DNA from: Pseudoalteromonas aurantia 208
Lineage (GTDB): Bacteria > Pseudomonadota > Gammaproteobacteria > Enterobacterales > Alteromonadaceae
Reading direction: 5' to 3'
Length of the DNA stretch: 64,000 nucleotides
Assembly: GCF_014858725.1 (NCBI RefSeq)
Contig: NZ_AQGV01000012.1
Span: 1,860,001 to 1,924,000, forward strand
Part shown: positions 1 to 8,283 of the stretch, in pieces
Numbering within the stretch: the first letter of the stretch is position 1
How the letters are laid out: the number at the start of each line of letters is the position of its first letter
Program-made: the position numbers and the translations under genes
Notes under the pieces: model-generated
Databases searched by the model: none
Seen by the model: only the letters and a program-made list of their open reading frames with translations
What the model was told of the DNA's origin: nothing

Positions 1-1
1 A

Positions 2-175
2 TTAAAATCTATCCAATCAGCCCCTGCAGGCAGCACCTTTGTGGTACTTGTGTGTGATGGTGGCGAAAAATATTTAGATACCGTATTTAATGATCAATGG
101 ATGACCGAGCATCAATTATTTGACCCCCAATTAGATCAACAACTCAGTGACCTACTGCAACAACTTAAAGCCTAA
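2..175 (+). CDS. PLP-dependent cysteine-synthase-like enzyme, C-terminal fragment
   Basis: This is the last 57 codons of a gene that enters from the left edge, ending at TAA 173-175. The readable residues include the string CDGGEKYLDTVFNDQW, which resembles the C-terminal end of cysteine synthase/SbnA-like fold-type II PLP enzymes (usually ...GERYL.T..). The catalytic lysine and PLP-binding loops lie outside the window, so the substrate cannot be judged here. The next gene starts 14 bases later and is an SbnB-like dehydrogenase. In staphyloferrin B biosynthesis, SbnA condenses O-phosphoserine with glutamate and SbnB oxidises the product to give 2,3-diaminopropionate. That pairing is the main reason to suspect an SbnA-like role. 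A generic cysteine synthase or cystathionine-type enzyme remains possible. Confidence 0.65.
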   Translation, partial: LKSIQSAPAGSTFVVLVCDGGEKYLDTVFNDQWMTEHQLFDPQLDQQLSDLLQQLKA

Positions 176-189
176 AGGAATAACATATT

Positions 190-1176
190 ATGACAACTAC
201 ACAAAACAACTTGCCCATACTCAACGCTGCATTACTCGAGTCACTTGCCTTTCCATATCAGCAAGTTATTGATGTCGTTGAGCACGCTTTCAAAGCCATC
301 GACCACCCCGACTCAGCCAACCCGCTAAAAGTCATCATGGCCCCAGAAGATGGCCGTTCCATTGCCTATAGTATGGCAGGGCGAGATGCTTCCAGTAATA
401 CCGTCGGCTTTAAAGTCGTGTATGAGTTTGATCCTGACAGAAGTCGTGGCAATTACCAGTTCTATTCATTTATCTTTTTATGTGACGACAGCACGGGTAC
501 CCCTGTGGCATTAATGGATGTAAAAGAGCTTGGCCCTATGCGTACCTCGGCCACTTCCGCGTTATTCGCAAAAGCAGCAGCCACTTCAGACGCACGCAGC
601 GCACTCGTCGTTGGTACTGGCGTGCAAGGTCAAATTGCTTTACCCATGTTAGTGAGCGCAATGCCACAACTCAATAAATTAGCGGTACATGGCAGTTATG
701 AAGCGGGTATTACTAATGTTCAAAACAAACTTAAACACCACCACCCTGACTATGACGTTCAAGTATCGAGCGACTTAGAAGCATCGGTACGACAAGCAGA
801 CATTATTCTCGCTGTGACAGGTTTATCAGCAAAAGAAAACATTAAATATGAATGGTTAAAACCCGGTGCAGTCGTCATATTAGTCGGCTATGGCATTGAC
901 AAAGACGTGTTACACAAAGCGGATCGATTGCTCACCACAGACGCCGAACAAATGAAAGTCACCGGTGACGATTTACTCAACGAACAGGGCGAACTCCCTG
1001 AAGTCGATGCCACCCTCACAGACATTCTCAATGGCGAAAAACCAGCCCGTACTCACCCTGACGACATTATCTTTGTCTACAACAGTGGTATGATCATTAC
1101 CGATGTTGCCCTAGGCCGTGCTGTCGCTGAATTTGCAAAAACAAGTACTCAAGTAGAGGAAGTGTCATTATGGTAG
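190..1176 (+). CDS. Ornithine cyclodeaminase/mu-crystallin family dehydrogenase (SbnB-like)
   Basis: The 328-residue protein is full length for the family. A conserved segment with RTSATSALFAKAAA lies near residues 118-131. A Rossmann dinucleotide-binding motif VVGTGVQGQ lies near 140-148, and a C-terminal NSGMIITDVALGRA segment near 297-310. Members deaminate ornithine to proline, reduce imines, or (SbnB) oxidatively cleave N-(2-amino-2-carboxyethyl)-glutamate into diaminopropionate and 2-oxoglutarate. The upstream cysteine-synthase-like fragment favours the SbnB role, but this is inference. The ATG follows AAAGGAATAACAT, an acceptable ribosome site. The end overlaps the MATE gene by seven bases, so the two are translationally coupled. 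It is a cytoplasmic enzyme. Confidence 0.85.
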   Translation: MTTTQNNLPILNAALLESLAFPYQQVIDVVEHAFKAIDHPDSANPLKVIMAPEDGRSIAYSMAGRDASSNTVGFKVVYEFDPDRSRGNYQFYSFIFLCDDSTGTPVALMDVKELGPMRTSATSALFAKAAATSDARSALVVGTGVQGQIALPMLVSAMPQLNKLAVHGSYEAGITNVQNKLKHHHPDYDVQVSSDLEASVRQADIILAVTGLSAKENIKYEWLKPGAVVILVGYGIDKDVLHKADRLLTTDAEQMKVTGDDLLNEQGELPEVDATLTDILNGEKPARTHPDDIIFVYNSGMIITDVALGRAVAEFAKTSTQVEEVSLW

Positions 1177-2555
1177 CCCGCTCACTTTCTATGTTTGATG
1201 ACCTGAAAAAGGTCAGCGCACTCGCTGGGCCACTGATATTAACCAATCTGTTGTATGTTGCTATCGCCACTATCGACTTGGTGATGTTAGGCATGCTCAG
1301 TCCACTCGACTTAGCCGCGGGTGGATTAGCCATTGGTATTTTTAACCAATTTCGAACCATGGGGACTGGGGTTGTGACCGCCACTGGCAACCTTGTATCT
1401 TATGCCCAAGGCAAAGCACATACCGACCAAATAACCCCTTTGCTTAATGCCAGTTTAATAATTGGTACATTCATTGGTGTGATATTTGCCTTACTCATGG
1501 CCAATATAAAACCTTTCTTGCTGTTTATAGGCACGCCCGAGGTACTTGCGGAGCAAACAAGCAACTACTTAGTGGTTGCAGCCCTAGGTTTAGTACCTTG
1601 CTTTTGGTTTCAAAGCATTCGCCATTTCAGTGTTGGTTTAAAATCACCTGGACCGCTTATGATGATCACAGGCGTGTCTGTATTACTGACTGTCGTATTA
1701 AACTACGGTTTTATTTTTGGTCATTTTGGCTTACCTAAATTAGGTTTTCTTGGTGTGGCTGTTGCTACCTGTATCGTGCTCTACCTCTCATTTTTTCTGT
1801 TTGTGGTCATCGCCTGTAAAAATCAGGTGCTTAAGCCTTATATCACATGGAAAGTATGGAAAACAAATAGAGAATCAATCGCTAAAACGTGGCATATGGG
1901 ATACCCCATTGGCGCAACCTATGGATCAGAAGCTGGCTTTTTTACCGTGCTGGCATTGTTTGTCGCCACGTTAGGGATTAGTGAGCTTGCTGCACACAAC
2001 GTCGTGAGCCAAATTGTCTACATCGTATTTATGATTGCAGCTGGACTTTCCTCAGCATGCTCCATTTATGTCAGTGAAGCCCATGCTAAATCTGACATAA
2101 TACATGCCAAGCGTATTGGTCACTTCGGATTGCTATTCGGCGCCGCTATCATGGCCTTTATTGCAATTCCCTACGTTTTATTTCCGGAGTTTATTTTAGC
2201 GCCATTTCTCAGTGCCGCTGAATTACAGCAGTCTAATGTAGTAGCCATTGCAACGCATTTATTGTTAATAGCTGCCGTTCTCCAAATCTTCGATGCGTCG
2301 CAAAATATTGGTGTGGGAATTTTGCGCGGTGTCGGTGATGTAAAAAGTGCCTTTTTCTTATCTATTCTGGGCTATTGGATTATTGGTCTTCCGGTCGCAT
2401 GGGTACTAGGTAGCTATATGAATCTTGGCATAAACGGGGTCTGGTACGCCTTAACTCTGGGACTCAGTGTTACTGCTTTATCACAATTATGGATGTTTAA
2501 TTATCGCGTCAAAAGCTTAGACACGATAGATGAAATACAAGGACAACAAGCATGA
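1170..2555 (+). CDS. MATE family multidrug/metabolite efflux transporter
   Basis: The 461-residue polytopic membrane protein has about twelve predicted helices in two homologous halves, the MATE architecture. It begins LSMFDDLKKVSALAGPLILT, like the start of NorM-type MATE proteins, and has the usual length of about 450-460. MATE proteins export cationic or zwitterionic organic molecules in exchange for sodium ions or protons. Its ATG lies inside the end of the upstream dehydrogenase gene, and its TGA overlaps the ATG of the aminotransferase gene. It is therefore embedded in a biosynthetic operon, and its natural cargo is probably the operon product or an intermediate. An alternative start is the ATG seven codons in, at 1191. 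Confidence 0.88.
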   Translation: MVARSLSMFDDLKKVSALAGPLILTNLLYVAIATIDLVMLGMLSPLDLAAGGLAIGIFNQFRTMGTGVVTATGNLVSYAQGKAHTDQITPLLNASLIIGTFIGVIFALLMANIKPFLLFIGTPEVLAEQTSNYLVVAALGLVPCFWFQSIRHFSVGLKSPGPLMMITGVSVLLTVVLNYGFIFGHFGLPKLGFLGVAVATCIVLYLSFFLFVVIACKNQVLKPYITWKVWKTNRESIAKTWHMGYPIGATYGSEAGFFTVLALFVATLGISELAAHNVVSQIVYIVFMIAAGLSSACSIYVSEAHAKSDIIHAKRIGHFGLLFGAAIMAFIAIPYVLFPEFILAPFLSAAELQQSNVVAIATHLLLIAAVLQIFDASQNIGVGILRGVGDVKSAFFLSILGYWIIGLPVAWVLGSYMNLGINGVWYALTLGLSVTALSQLWMFNYRVKSLDTIDEIQGQQA

Positions 2556-3694
2556 TAACCACGCATTCTATCGCCTTTACCGACCAGCAAGTCAGGCAAG
2601 AAGTCGCACAACTTCCCGCTTATGGCGCAGGTCAAACGTTAACGCAAGCCGATATGCTATATCCCTCTAAAAACATGGTAAACCTGTCTGTAAATGAAAA
2701 TCCATTTGGTGCCAGTACCGCAGCGCTCAATTTGGTGCAAAGTAAGCTTAGCGACATGAGTTATTATCCAGATAGCCAATGTACTGAATTGAAAAGTACA
2801 CTTTCTGCAAAGCTCAACGTACCCAGTGAACATCTGGTTATTGGTAACGGCTCAGAAGATATTCTATCTATGCTGTGTAAAGCTTTTATCAACCAGGCCG
2901 ATGCTGTGTTTGTGGCCAAACCTGCCTTTGCTTTACACCCCATTTACGCCAATATGATGGGAGCCAATGTGAGCAGCATCCTGATGGATGAACACATGGA
3001 CTACGATACCACCGCGTGGATAAATGCCATTAAAGCACACCCTAACCTCACAATGCTGATGATTGCCAATCCTTCAAACCCTGTCGGCTGTACATTAGAC
3101 GATGCTGGACTGCAGAATATTATTGATGCATGCCCGAAAGACACCTTTATTTTAATTGACGAAGCCTATTGTGAATTCGCTAACAACAGCCATAAGTTCG
3201 CTGATAGCTTAGCAATACTCAAAAAGCAAAATCGACCCTTTGCAATACTGCGTACTTTTTCAAAAGCATATGGCTTAGCTGGGCTGCGTGTAGGATATGG
3301 TATTATGTCTGACACCCATATTGTTGATTATCTAGATCGGGTGAGGACCCCATATAATGTCAACAACCTCGCACAAGCGGCGGCTATCGCGGTACTGGAA
3401 GATAACAGCTATTTAAACGATACCGTTGATTTGGTTAACAACGAGCGAGAGCGAGTTCGCAGTGAAGTAGAATCATTTGGCTACTTTGTTGCACCAAGCC
3501 TTGCAAACTTTCTCTTTATCAATGTGCGTCAACCAGCAACGCATGTTGCAGATATATTTTTAGAAAATGGGATCATGATAAAGCCTTGGAAAGAACCTGG
3601 GTTCGAGCAATTTATACGCATTACCATTGGCTTACCTGAGCACAATGACCGGGTGATAGAGTTACTCTCGCAATTGGTCTCACAAGAAACCTAG
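2552..3694 (+). CDS. Histidinol-phosphate-aminotransferase-like class I/II aminotransferase
   Basis: The 380-residue PLP enzyme is of fold type I. Visible signatures are SVNENPFG near the N terminus, IANPSNPVGC, DEAYCEFA with the PLP-ring aspartate, and RTFSKAYGLAGLRVGY with the Schiff-base lysine. These are HisC/CobD-like. No histidine biosynthesis gene lies nearby, and the ATG overlaps the stop of the MATE gene by four bases (ATGA). It therefore probably serves the same pathway as the SbnA/SbnB-like genes rather than histidine synthesis. Substrates of such HisC homologues cannot be read from sequence. It could transaminate a diamino acid or an aromatic or phosphorylated substrate. Confidence 0.82.
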   Translation: MITTHSIAFTDQQVRQEVAQLPAYGAGQTLTQADMLYPSKNMVNLSVNENPFGASTAALNLVQSKLSDMSYYPDSQCTELKSTLSAKLNVPSEHLVIGNGSEDILSMLCKAFINQADAVFVAKPAFALHPIYANMMGANVSSILMDEHMDYDTTAWINAIKAHPNLTMLMIANPSNPVGCTLDDAGLQNIIDACPKDTFILIDEAYCEFANNSHKFADSLAILKKQNRPFAILRTFSKAYGLAGLRVGYGIMSDTHIVDYLDRVRTPYNVNNLAQAAAIAVLEDNSYLNDTVDLVNNERERVRSEVESFGYFVAPSLANFLFINVRQPATHVADIFLENGIMIKPWKEPGFEQFIRITIGLPEHNDRVIELLSQLVSQET

Positions 3695-3762
3695 CGTGCG
3701 CTTGCATTCACTGTGTGCATGATATTCATCATGCACGTTCTCACTGTTCACTTACTAATACG

Positions 3763-4701
3763 TCAAACACAATCGGCTGTAATACGCTCTAACATCGCAT
3801 GTGATACTGGCTTATGTATAAAATACGTCGACTTTTCAGGAAAGTACTCTCCCTGCTGTGCCGCTTTAAAAATATCAGACACAAGCGGCGCTTGAATATC
3901 GATATAAAAAAACAGCTCGCTACTTTCAATATCACACATTTTTGTTGGCTGACTGCAAAGAACGTGTGGTAGTGCCGCTATCGCATTACGAATAACACGC
4001 TGAACTTTCAGTGAGCCTGACTGGTATATACTCTGCTTACCTGAATCAATCTCTTTCTCATTCAGACAATACGAATATGACCGGCCATTTATATGTAGCA
4101 TATAGTGTGATGCTGCGTTGTTTACAGTGCGTGTCATGCCGTACTGGCTAAAATGTTGATCAATATATGCAACGTTTACAGGCGCTGACAATTGTACCTG
4201 TAAAGTAAAACTCTCAACCCATGTTTGGCTATTGGAAGTGATCCATACAGGCAATGTTACCTTACGCTTGCCAGGAAGGTTCGCTGCAAATACGCGATGA
4301 TGCCCGTCAGCAATCAGGAATTGACGTTGCTGTGATAACGTGTTTTTTAACCGATACTGCAACTGTTCGTTATTTATATCATACACACTATGCCGACTTT
4401 TTCCGACACCCCCTACTCTCGGCTCATACCATGTTTTCACTAATGTGCACTGCGACTGCCAGTCTAGCACGCTAAAATCAATATCAGCGATTACCATACA
4501 CGGCGGTAATGTGTTCGCACATTGAGTCAGCGACCTTCTCAACGCCAGTGCATGAGAGACATTTACCGCTTCATGTCCAAGTAAACGTACCGACGATTGT
4601 TCACCTGGCGAATATAGTGCCAATATCCCAATTGTTTTATACCCATTGACATCAATTTCATAAAATGAAAAGCGCTTATCACTCTGTGGTTTAATTGCCA
4701 T
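3763..4701 (-). CDS. DUF1015-like protein with DGHHR motif (possible serine-kinase-like)
   Basis: The 312-residue cytoplasmic protein has FLIADGHHRVFAA near residues 128-140 and GEYFPEKSTYFIHKP near the C terminus. Both resemble DUF1015 signatures (ADGHHR; MPPKSTYFYPK). The DGHHR motif is also found in ParB-like free serine kinases such as archaeal SerK, and the Staphylococcus sbn cluster encodes a serine kinase, SbnI, that makes O-phosphoserine for SbnA. Supplying O-phosphoserine to the convergent cluster at 1-3694 is therefore an attractive but unproven role. I chose the ATG at 4701, preceded by AAAGGA twelve bases upstream, over an in-frame TTG at 4734 that has no ribosome site. The gene is transcribed toward the aminotransferase gene, with 68 bases between their stops. 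Confidence 0.6.
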   Translation of the reverse strand: MAIKPQSDKRFSFYEIDVNGYKTIGILALYSPGEQSSVRLLGHEAVNVSHALALRRSLTQCANTLPPCMVIADIDFSVLDWQSQCTLVKTWYEPRVGGVGKSRHSVYDINNEQLQYRLKNTLSQQRQFLIADGHHRVFAANLPGKRKVTLPVWITSNSQTWVESFTLQVQLSAPVNVAYIDQHFSQYGMTRTVNNAASHYMLHINGRSYSYCLNEKEIDSGKQSIYQSGSLKVQRVIRNAIAALPHVLCSQPTKMCDIESSELFFYIDIQAPLVSDIFKAAQQGEYFPEKSTYFIHKPVSHAMLERITADCV

Positions 4702-4899
4702 ATTATCATTGTATCCTTTCAATTTTAGATACAATATAACATATCAAATCAATAGCTAGAGATGCAATTAAACGAGACCGATGAGCCAGACTTAACCAAC
4801 ACTAAATTGCCTAACAGAAGATATGTGATAAATAATGACAAAGCGCTCGTGTAGAGAAGAAACAAGCACAATATATTGCCCTCTTTTGAAATATTAAAT

Positions 4900-5057
4900 G
4901 GCTACGGCAGAGGCACAAATACTCTGTCACAAGTACTCAAGCGCGGCACCAAACCTATGCCGCAAAAATACCGCATGTCCATCATCAAAAAGACATGTCA
5001 GCTTCGATACAACTCTTCGCTTTACACTCAAAATTTACAGTCATAAACACTCGCCAT
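4900..5057 (-). pseudogene. Remnant of a HELTH-type peptidase gene (degraded copy of 6758-7534)
   Basis: Bases 4933-4989 match 7049-7105 at 51 of 57 positions by eye, in the same orientation. Weaker similarity continues to about 5057. Read on the minus strand, the best part gives FDDGHAVFLRHRFGAALEYL followed by a stop. The intact gene reads FDDGIAVFLQHRFGAAPEY at the corresponding place. There is no continuous reading frame or start, so this is a relic. With the intact gene it forms a direct repeat around the XRE/SGG-repeat/membrane operon. Confidence 0.7.
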
Positions 5058-5074
5058 GTAAACAAAATGTTTAC
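5058..5074. promoter_or_regulatory. Perfect palindrome, probable operator of the XRE operon
   Basis: GTAAACA-AAA-TGTTTAC is an inverted repeat with seven-base arms and a three-base centre. It sits just upstream of the -35/-10 elements at 5086-5112. The first gene downstream encodes an HTH protein, so autoregulation through this site is likely by analogy with XRE-family regulators. Binding is inferred, not shown. Confidence 0.6.
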
Positions 5075-5085
5075 TTTAAATCCAT

Positions 5086-5112
5086 TTGTAAATATTATGC
5101 TCTTCTTATAAT
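5086..5112 (+). promoter_or_regulatory. Predicted sigma-70 promoter of the XRE operon
   Basis: A consensus -10 TATAAT lies at 5107-5112, with a weaker -35 TTGTAA at 5086-5091 (15-base spacer). Transcription would begin near 5119. That is downstream of the ATG at 5111 but upstream of the GTG at 5159, which helps decide the start of the regulator gene. Confidence 0.55.
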
Positions 5113-5158
5113 GTGGAAAACCACCCCTTTTCTACCCATTCATAAAAAGGATAAGGAT

Positions 5159-5416
5159 GTGATAAATGGAGATGATTTACGGGCCATGCGCGTCAATGCG
5201 GCTATTTCTCAAGATAAAATGGCAAAAAAACTTAACTGTGATAGAAAAACAATCATTAATTATGAGCTAGGTGTAAGTGATATTCGTTCGAAACAGCTTT
5301 TCATGTGGCTGGTGTATTGTAAGATAGACTCAGGATCGCTATTAAATGAAATTAAACGAATTCGTGATCAAGTTAATCGCACAAAAACCTCTCGCTTACA
5401 GGATGAAGAACAATGA
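5159..5416 (+). CDS. XRE-family helix-turn-helix transcriptional regulator
   Basis: The 85-residue protein carries an XRE-type HTH: MRVNAAISQDKMAKKLNCDR followed by KTIINYELG. It has little beyond the DNA-binding domain and a short charged tail (KRIRDQVNRTKTSRLQ). The frame is open for a further 87 codons upstream. I chose the GTG at 5159 because AAAAAGG lies eight bases before it, and because the consensus -10 at 5107-5112 would put the transcript start downstream of the ATG at 5111. The stop overlaps the next ATG (ATGA at 5413), so it is coupled to the SGG-repeat gene. A repressor acting at the palindrome 5058-5074 is the simplest reading. Confidence 0.75.
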   Translation: MINGDDLRAMRVNAAISQDKMAKKLNCDRKTIINYELGVSDIRSKQLFMWLVYCKIDSGSLLNEIKRIRDQVNRTKTSRLQDEEQ

Positions 5417-5868
5417 GAAATACAAACCTATTAAAGACTCTTAGCGCTATGATTTTTTTAATAAAGGAAAATGGGAAGTCGAGTAAAGCCGCTGATAAAT
5501 ACCTACTTTCGAGTGATGCTAGTACTTTGGTATCGGGTGGTTCAGTACCTGATAAGCCACCAAGACCTACGGCCGTACATGAAAAACAGCCTCGAACGGC
5601 TTCAAATCAGTTAACCGAAAATGAACTAACAAAGCAATCTTGTGCTTTAATCTCAGGAGGTTTGCCTATCAAACCCCCAAGAACTGCTGCCGTACATGAA
5701 AAACAGTCTCGAACGGCTTCCAATCAGTTAACCGAAAATGAACTAACAAAGCAATCTTGTGCTTTAATCTCAGGAGGTACAGTGCCTGTTAAACGCCCTA
5801 GAACTGCGACTGCGATTGTAATATCTATCTCACCACCTCCGGTTCCCCTCATTGATTCACAAGGATAG
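5413..5868 (+). CDS. Repeat protein with three SGG double-glycine motifs, possible peptide polyprotein
   Basis: I do not recognise the family. The 151-residue protein has VSGG or ISGG at residues 40-43, 80-83 and 119-122. Each is followed by a proline/arginine-rich stretch (PDKPPRPTA, PIKPPRTA, PVKRPRTA) and then VHEKQxRTASNQ. The segment before the last two, LTENELTKQSCALISGG, resembles the double-glycine leader of bacteriocins cut by C39 peptidase transporters (L..EL....GG). The 39-residue repeat is almost identical at DNA level. The N terminus (NLLKTLSAMIFLI) is weakly hydrophobic. The gene is coupled to the XRE regulator upstream and lies three bases before the membrane-protein gene. It may encode several short peptides, or a single secreted repeat protein. 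No C39 transporter is in the window. Confidence 0.6.
   Translation: MRNTNLLKTLSAMIFLIKENGKSSKAADKYLLSSDASTLVSGGSVPDKPPRPTAVHEKQPRTASNQLTENELTKQSCALISGGLPIKPPRTAAVHEKQSRTASNQLTENELTKQSCALISGGTVPVKRPRTATAIVISISPPPVPLIDSQG
5573..5779 (+). repeat. Two near-identical direct repeats, period 117 bases, inside the SGG-repeat gene
   Basis: Copies at about 5573-5662 and 5690-5779 differ at only a few bases across roughly 90. They encode VHEKQ(P/S)RTASNQ followed by LTENELTKQSCALISGG. The near identity indicates recent duplication or homogenisation. Confidence 0.85.
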
Positions 5869-5871
5869 AGA

Positions 5872-6471
5872 ATGAAACTTTCACACTTGATTTTGCTAAG
5901 TATCGCTTCTGTGGCAATTTTTTACATTCAGCTCTGGGATGATCGTATAGTCACTCCTTTGCATTTAATTTTATTGGGTATATGTACTGCCTATGCCATA
6001 TACTCAAGAAATATTAATATGGCACATATAGCAGGGTTTATTTTACTAATAACAGGAGCTAACCAAATAGTATTTGAACTTGGCTTAATAAATAGAGTTA
6101 TACCAGATGACAACGCCATTCTACAAAGCTTGCTCATCTATGGCACAAATGCATTGTTTAGCGTTGCGCTCACTTTAGTCTTAATTTTTAGAGTACAACT
6201 TTCTCGTATGCTCTCCAACTCAAAAAGTGTTGAGCTAACTCACTTTGATGGAGTTTTTCACTGGATTTTTATCTACATGACGGTTATAAACCTTTTGGTC
6301 TTGTTAGAGGATATGGCTTATATCGTTTTTAATATTACTTCTTGGACATTCATTTATGATAATTTTGAAGGGCTTATTTATATTGCGTGGGCGTTATGCT
6401 GTGGTGCATTACTTACCATGATAATTTGTAGTTCAAAAGAGCGTAACACAGATGAAGCCAATGCGCTGTAA
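5872..6471 (+). CDS. Six-helix membrane protein of unknown function
   Basis: The 199-residue protein has about six hydrophobic segments, near residues 4-20, 27-45, 50-72, 82-110, 126-154 and 165-187. It has a short charged C-terminal tail, SSKERNTDEANAL. I recognise no family. The ATG follows GGATAGAGA, three bases after the stop of the SGG-repeat gene, so it is the third gene of one operon. If the repeat protein yields secreted peptides, this protein could be an immunity or export partner. It has no ATPase or protease motif, so it is not a C39-type ABC transporter. The stretch 6472-6757 after it holds no gene I can support. Confidence 0.6.
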   Translation: MKLSHLILLSIASVAIFYIQLWDDRIVTPLHLILLGICTAYAIYSRNINMAHIAGFILLITGANQIVFELGLINRVIPDDNAILQSLLIYGTNALFSVALTLVLIFRVQLSRMLSNSKSVELTHFDGVFHWIFIYMTVINLLVLLEDMAYIVFNITSWTFIYDNFEGLIYIAWALCCGALLTMIICSSKERNTDEANAL

Positions 6472-6757
6472 CGTAGACATAATAATTGCAGATTCAATTC
6501 TCTCGAAAATTCGGAGCAACTATTTCACATAATTATCATTTTATTTGGGTTAAGTTACGCTGTATTTTTGCAAGTTTATATAAAAAGTATTGGGTAGATG
6601 CTTGTGAGTCCCTACCCATATTCTTTTCCTATAAATGATAATAAAAAATAACCACAACGCAGTACGTACCTTGCTTTACAAGCGCTTCTATTTTAATAGC
6701 TGAACGATTCATATATTAGTATAAGCGGTTTAAGTATACGCGACCAAAGTACAGCAG

Positions 6758-7534
6758 TTATAGCATAAACACCGATATTAACGTCGCCCATTGCTTTTCA
6801 AGCTCAATCAATGAATACCCTGTTTTCACTTTTACGTCTGCGCCAGCATATATTTCGAGGTAAGTACTCAGTCCAAATCGCTCGATTAAAAACTGTGTGA
6901 AAGCCCCCTCTTGTAAATAAGCCAGCTTTCTACCTAACCCCGTTTTAGCACTGTGCCTAACGTTTTCAGCCTCTGCAAGGCGAATTAGCTGGCCATATTC
7001 CGTTGCTGCCACGGCAACCGCGCGATAAAGGTCGTGGCCAAAATCAGGGTACTCAGGCGCAGCACCAAATCTATGCTGCAAAAATACCGCAATTCCATCA
7101 TCAAAGAACCTATCTTCATAGCCATTTTTCTTCTGCTTTCTATACGCACTCACAGCATAAACATGAGTCAGCTCATGAATAACGGCGAGCCCTGCGTTAG
7201 TCCCTTTAACTTTCTCTGATAATACTTCCTCAGAAAATGTTTGAAGCACTCTTTTTTCAGGTAAATGGATGGTATTCCAATCTTGATAAGGTATACGTTT
7301 TTTCTTCGAGATATAAACAATGAGTGGCTCTTTGATTGGCGTACCATGATAGCTTGTCGACTGATTCAAATAGTTCAAAACAATCGCCCGCTCTTTTTCT
7401 ATTTGCGTCGCAAGTTTTGCGACTATTTCTTTAGACACATTTGCATCATATTCCACCGTGAAATTATCTGACTTATAGGTCAACCCAAATGCGTTTAAAC
7501 TCAATACAGTGATTAACACCCACACAAACTTCAA
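6758..7534 (-). CDS. Secreted HExxH zinc metallopeptidase-like protein
   Basis: The 258-residue protein starts with a signal peptide (MKFVWVLITVLSLNAFG). HELTHVYA lies at about residues 120-127, the HExxH motif of gluzincin-type zinc peptidases. A gluzincin third ligand would be a glutamate downstream. Here FFDDGIAVFLQ at 143-153 has aspartate where EG is usual, and QEGAFTQFL lies later near 209, so ligand assignment is uncertain. It probably acts in the periplasm or outside the cell. Its fragmentary twin at 4900-5057 shows the gene was once duplicated. The 413 bases between this gene and the next contain only the terminator at 7781-7810. Confidence 0.7.
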   Translation of the reverse strand: MKFVWVLITVLSLNAFGLTYKSDNFTVEYDANVSKEIVAKLATQIEKERAIVLNYLNQSTSYHGTPIKEPLIVYISKKKRIPYQDWNTIHLPEKRVLQTFSEEVLSEKVKGTNAGLAVIHELTHVYAVSAYRKQKKNGYEDRFFDDGIAVFLQHRFGAAPEYPDFGHDLYRAVAVAATEYGQLIRLAEAENVRHSAKTGLGRKLAYLQEGAFTQFLIERFGLSTYLEIYAGADVKVKTGYSLIELEKQWATLISVFML

Positions 7535-7780
7535 AATATATTCCTAATTTTTCATTTACTAAATATAAATAATCCAGTTATTAATTGCTTTTAGTAAGAA
7601 CTTTAACACACAGAATATCAAATAATAGAATTTTCCATACACATCAAAGCTTCCAGCCATTACGATATTAGTCTAAAGTATTTATTTTCAAAAAAGCGAT
7701 GCATATTAAATATATACACCGAGATACAACTCATTAATATTTCAAACCGCACATTTATTGAACAGGCTACTTCAGCACAA

Positions 7781-7810
7781 AAAAAGCACGGTATACATAC
7801 CGTGCTTTTT
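7781..7810 (-). terminator. Bidirectional-looking rho-independent terminator
   Basis: AAAAAGCACGGTA and its exact complement flank a four-base loop TACA. Oligo-A and oligo-T tails on both sides allow use in either direction. It lies about 140 bases beyond the stop of the small secreted-protein gene on the minus strand. Confidence 0.85.
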
Positions 7811-7947
7811 GAAAAAATTTCACAACCAAGCTTGGTATCGTATTTTAGAGTGCTCACATCCGTCCGATACATCATGTAAACTACGTAAGGGTAGCCACTT
7901 ATATCGAAGCCTAAATACAATTAAAGTCAGTTTTAAAAAGATTATAG

Positions 7948-8283
7948 CTATTGATTCACAGAGAGATCTCGTACTTTACACCAATGTGTGCCTTCGCCAC
8001 GATCGACGTACCCAATCGTGACTTTTTTATTTGCCATAAATGCAGCTAAAGCGGTCGAATAAACCGTCATGCTATTGGTCCACAACTCACACGTAACACT
8101 CGAATTAGTAGGGTTAGGTCCTACGCGGCCACTGCCATTGATATGCAACCAAACACTGACTGAATCATCTGCGGTTTCATATACCCTGAACTTTGTTATG
8201 TTTACATCTGACACTGTCAAGCTTGTCGCATTAGAGACAAATGACGCAACAAAAATAATTACTATAAATAGATTTTTTAGCAC
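7948..8283 (-). CDS. Small secreted protein of unknown function
   Basis: The 111-residue protein has an N-terminal signal peptide (LKNLFIVIIFVASFVSNATS) and a polar, probably beta-rich body. It has two cysteines (VTCELW and HWCKV), which could form a disulfide. I do not recognise the family. I chose a GTG at 8283 because AGGG lies eight bases upstream and the product then begins directly with the signal peptide. The frame stays open to a TTG at 8307 without a ribosome site. It appears monocistronic. The region 8284-8511 between it and the next terminator holds no supported gene. Confidence 0.55.
   Translation of the reverse strand: MLKNLFIVIIFVASFVSNATSLTVSDVNITKFRVYETADDSVSVWLHINGSGRVGPNPTNSSVTCELWTNSMTVYSTALAAFMANKKVTIGYVDRGEGTHWCKVRDLSVNQ

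Noticed and set aside
7660..7920. 86-codon minus-strand frame
   Set aside because: It runs straight through the strong terminator hairpin 7781-7810 and has no ribosome site.
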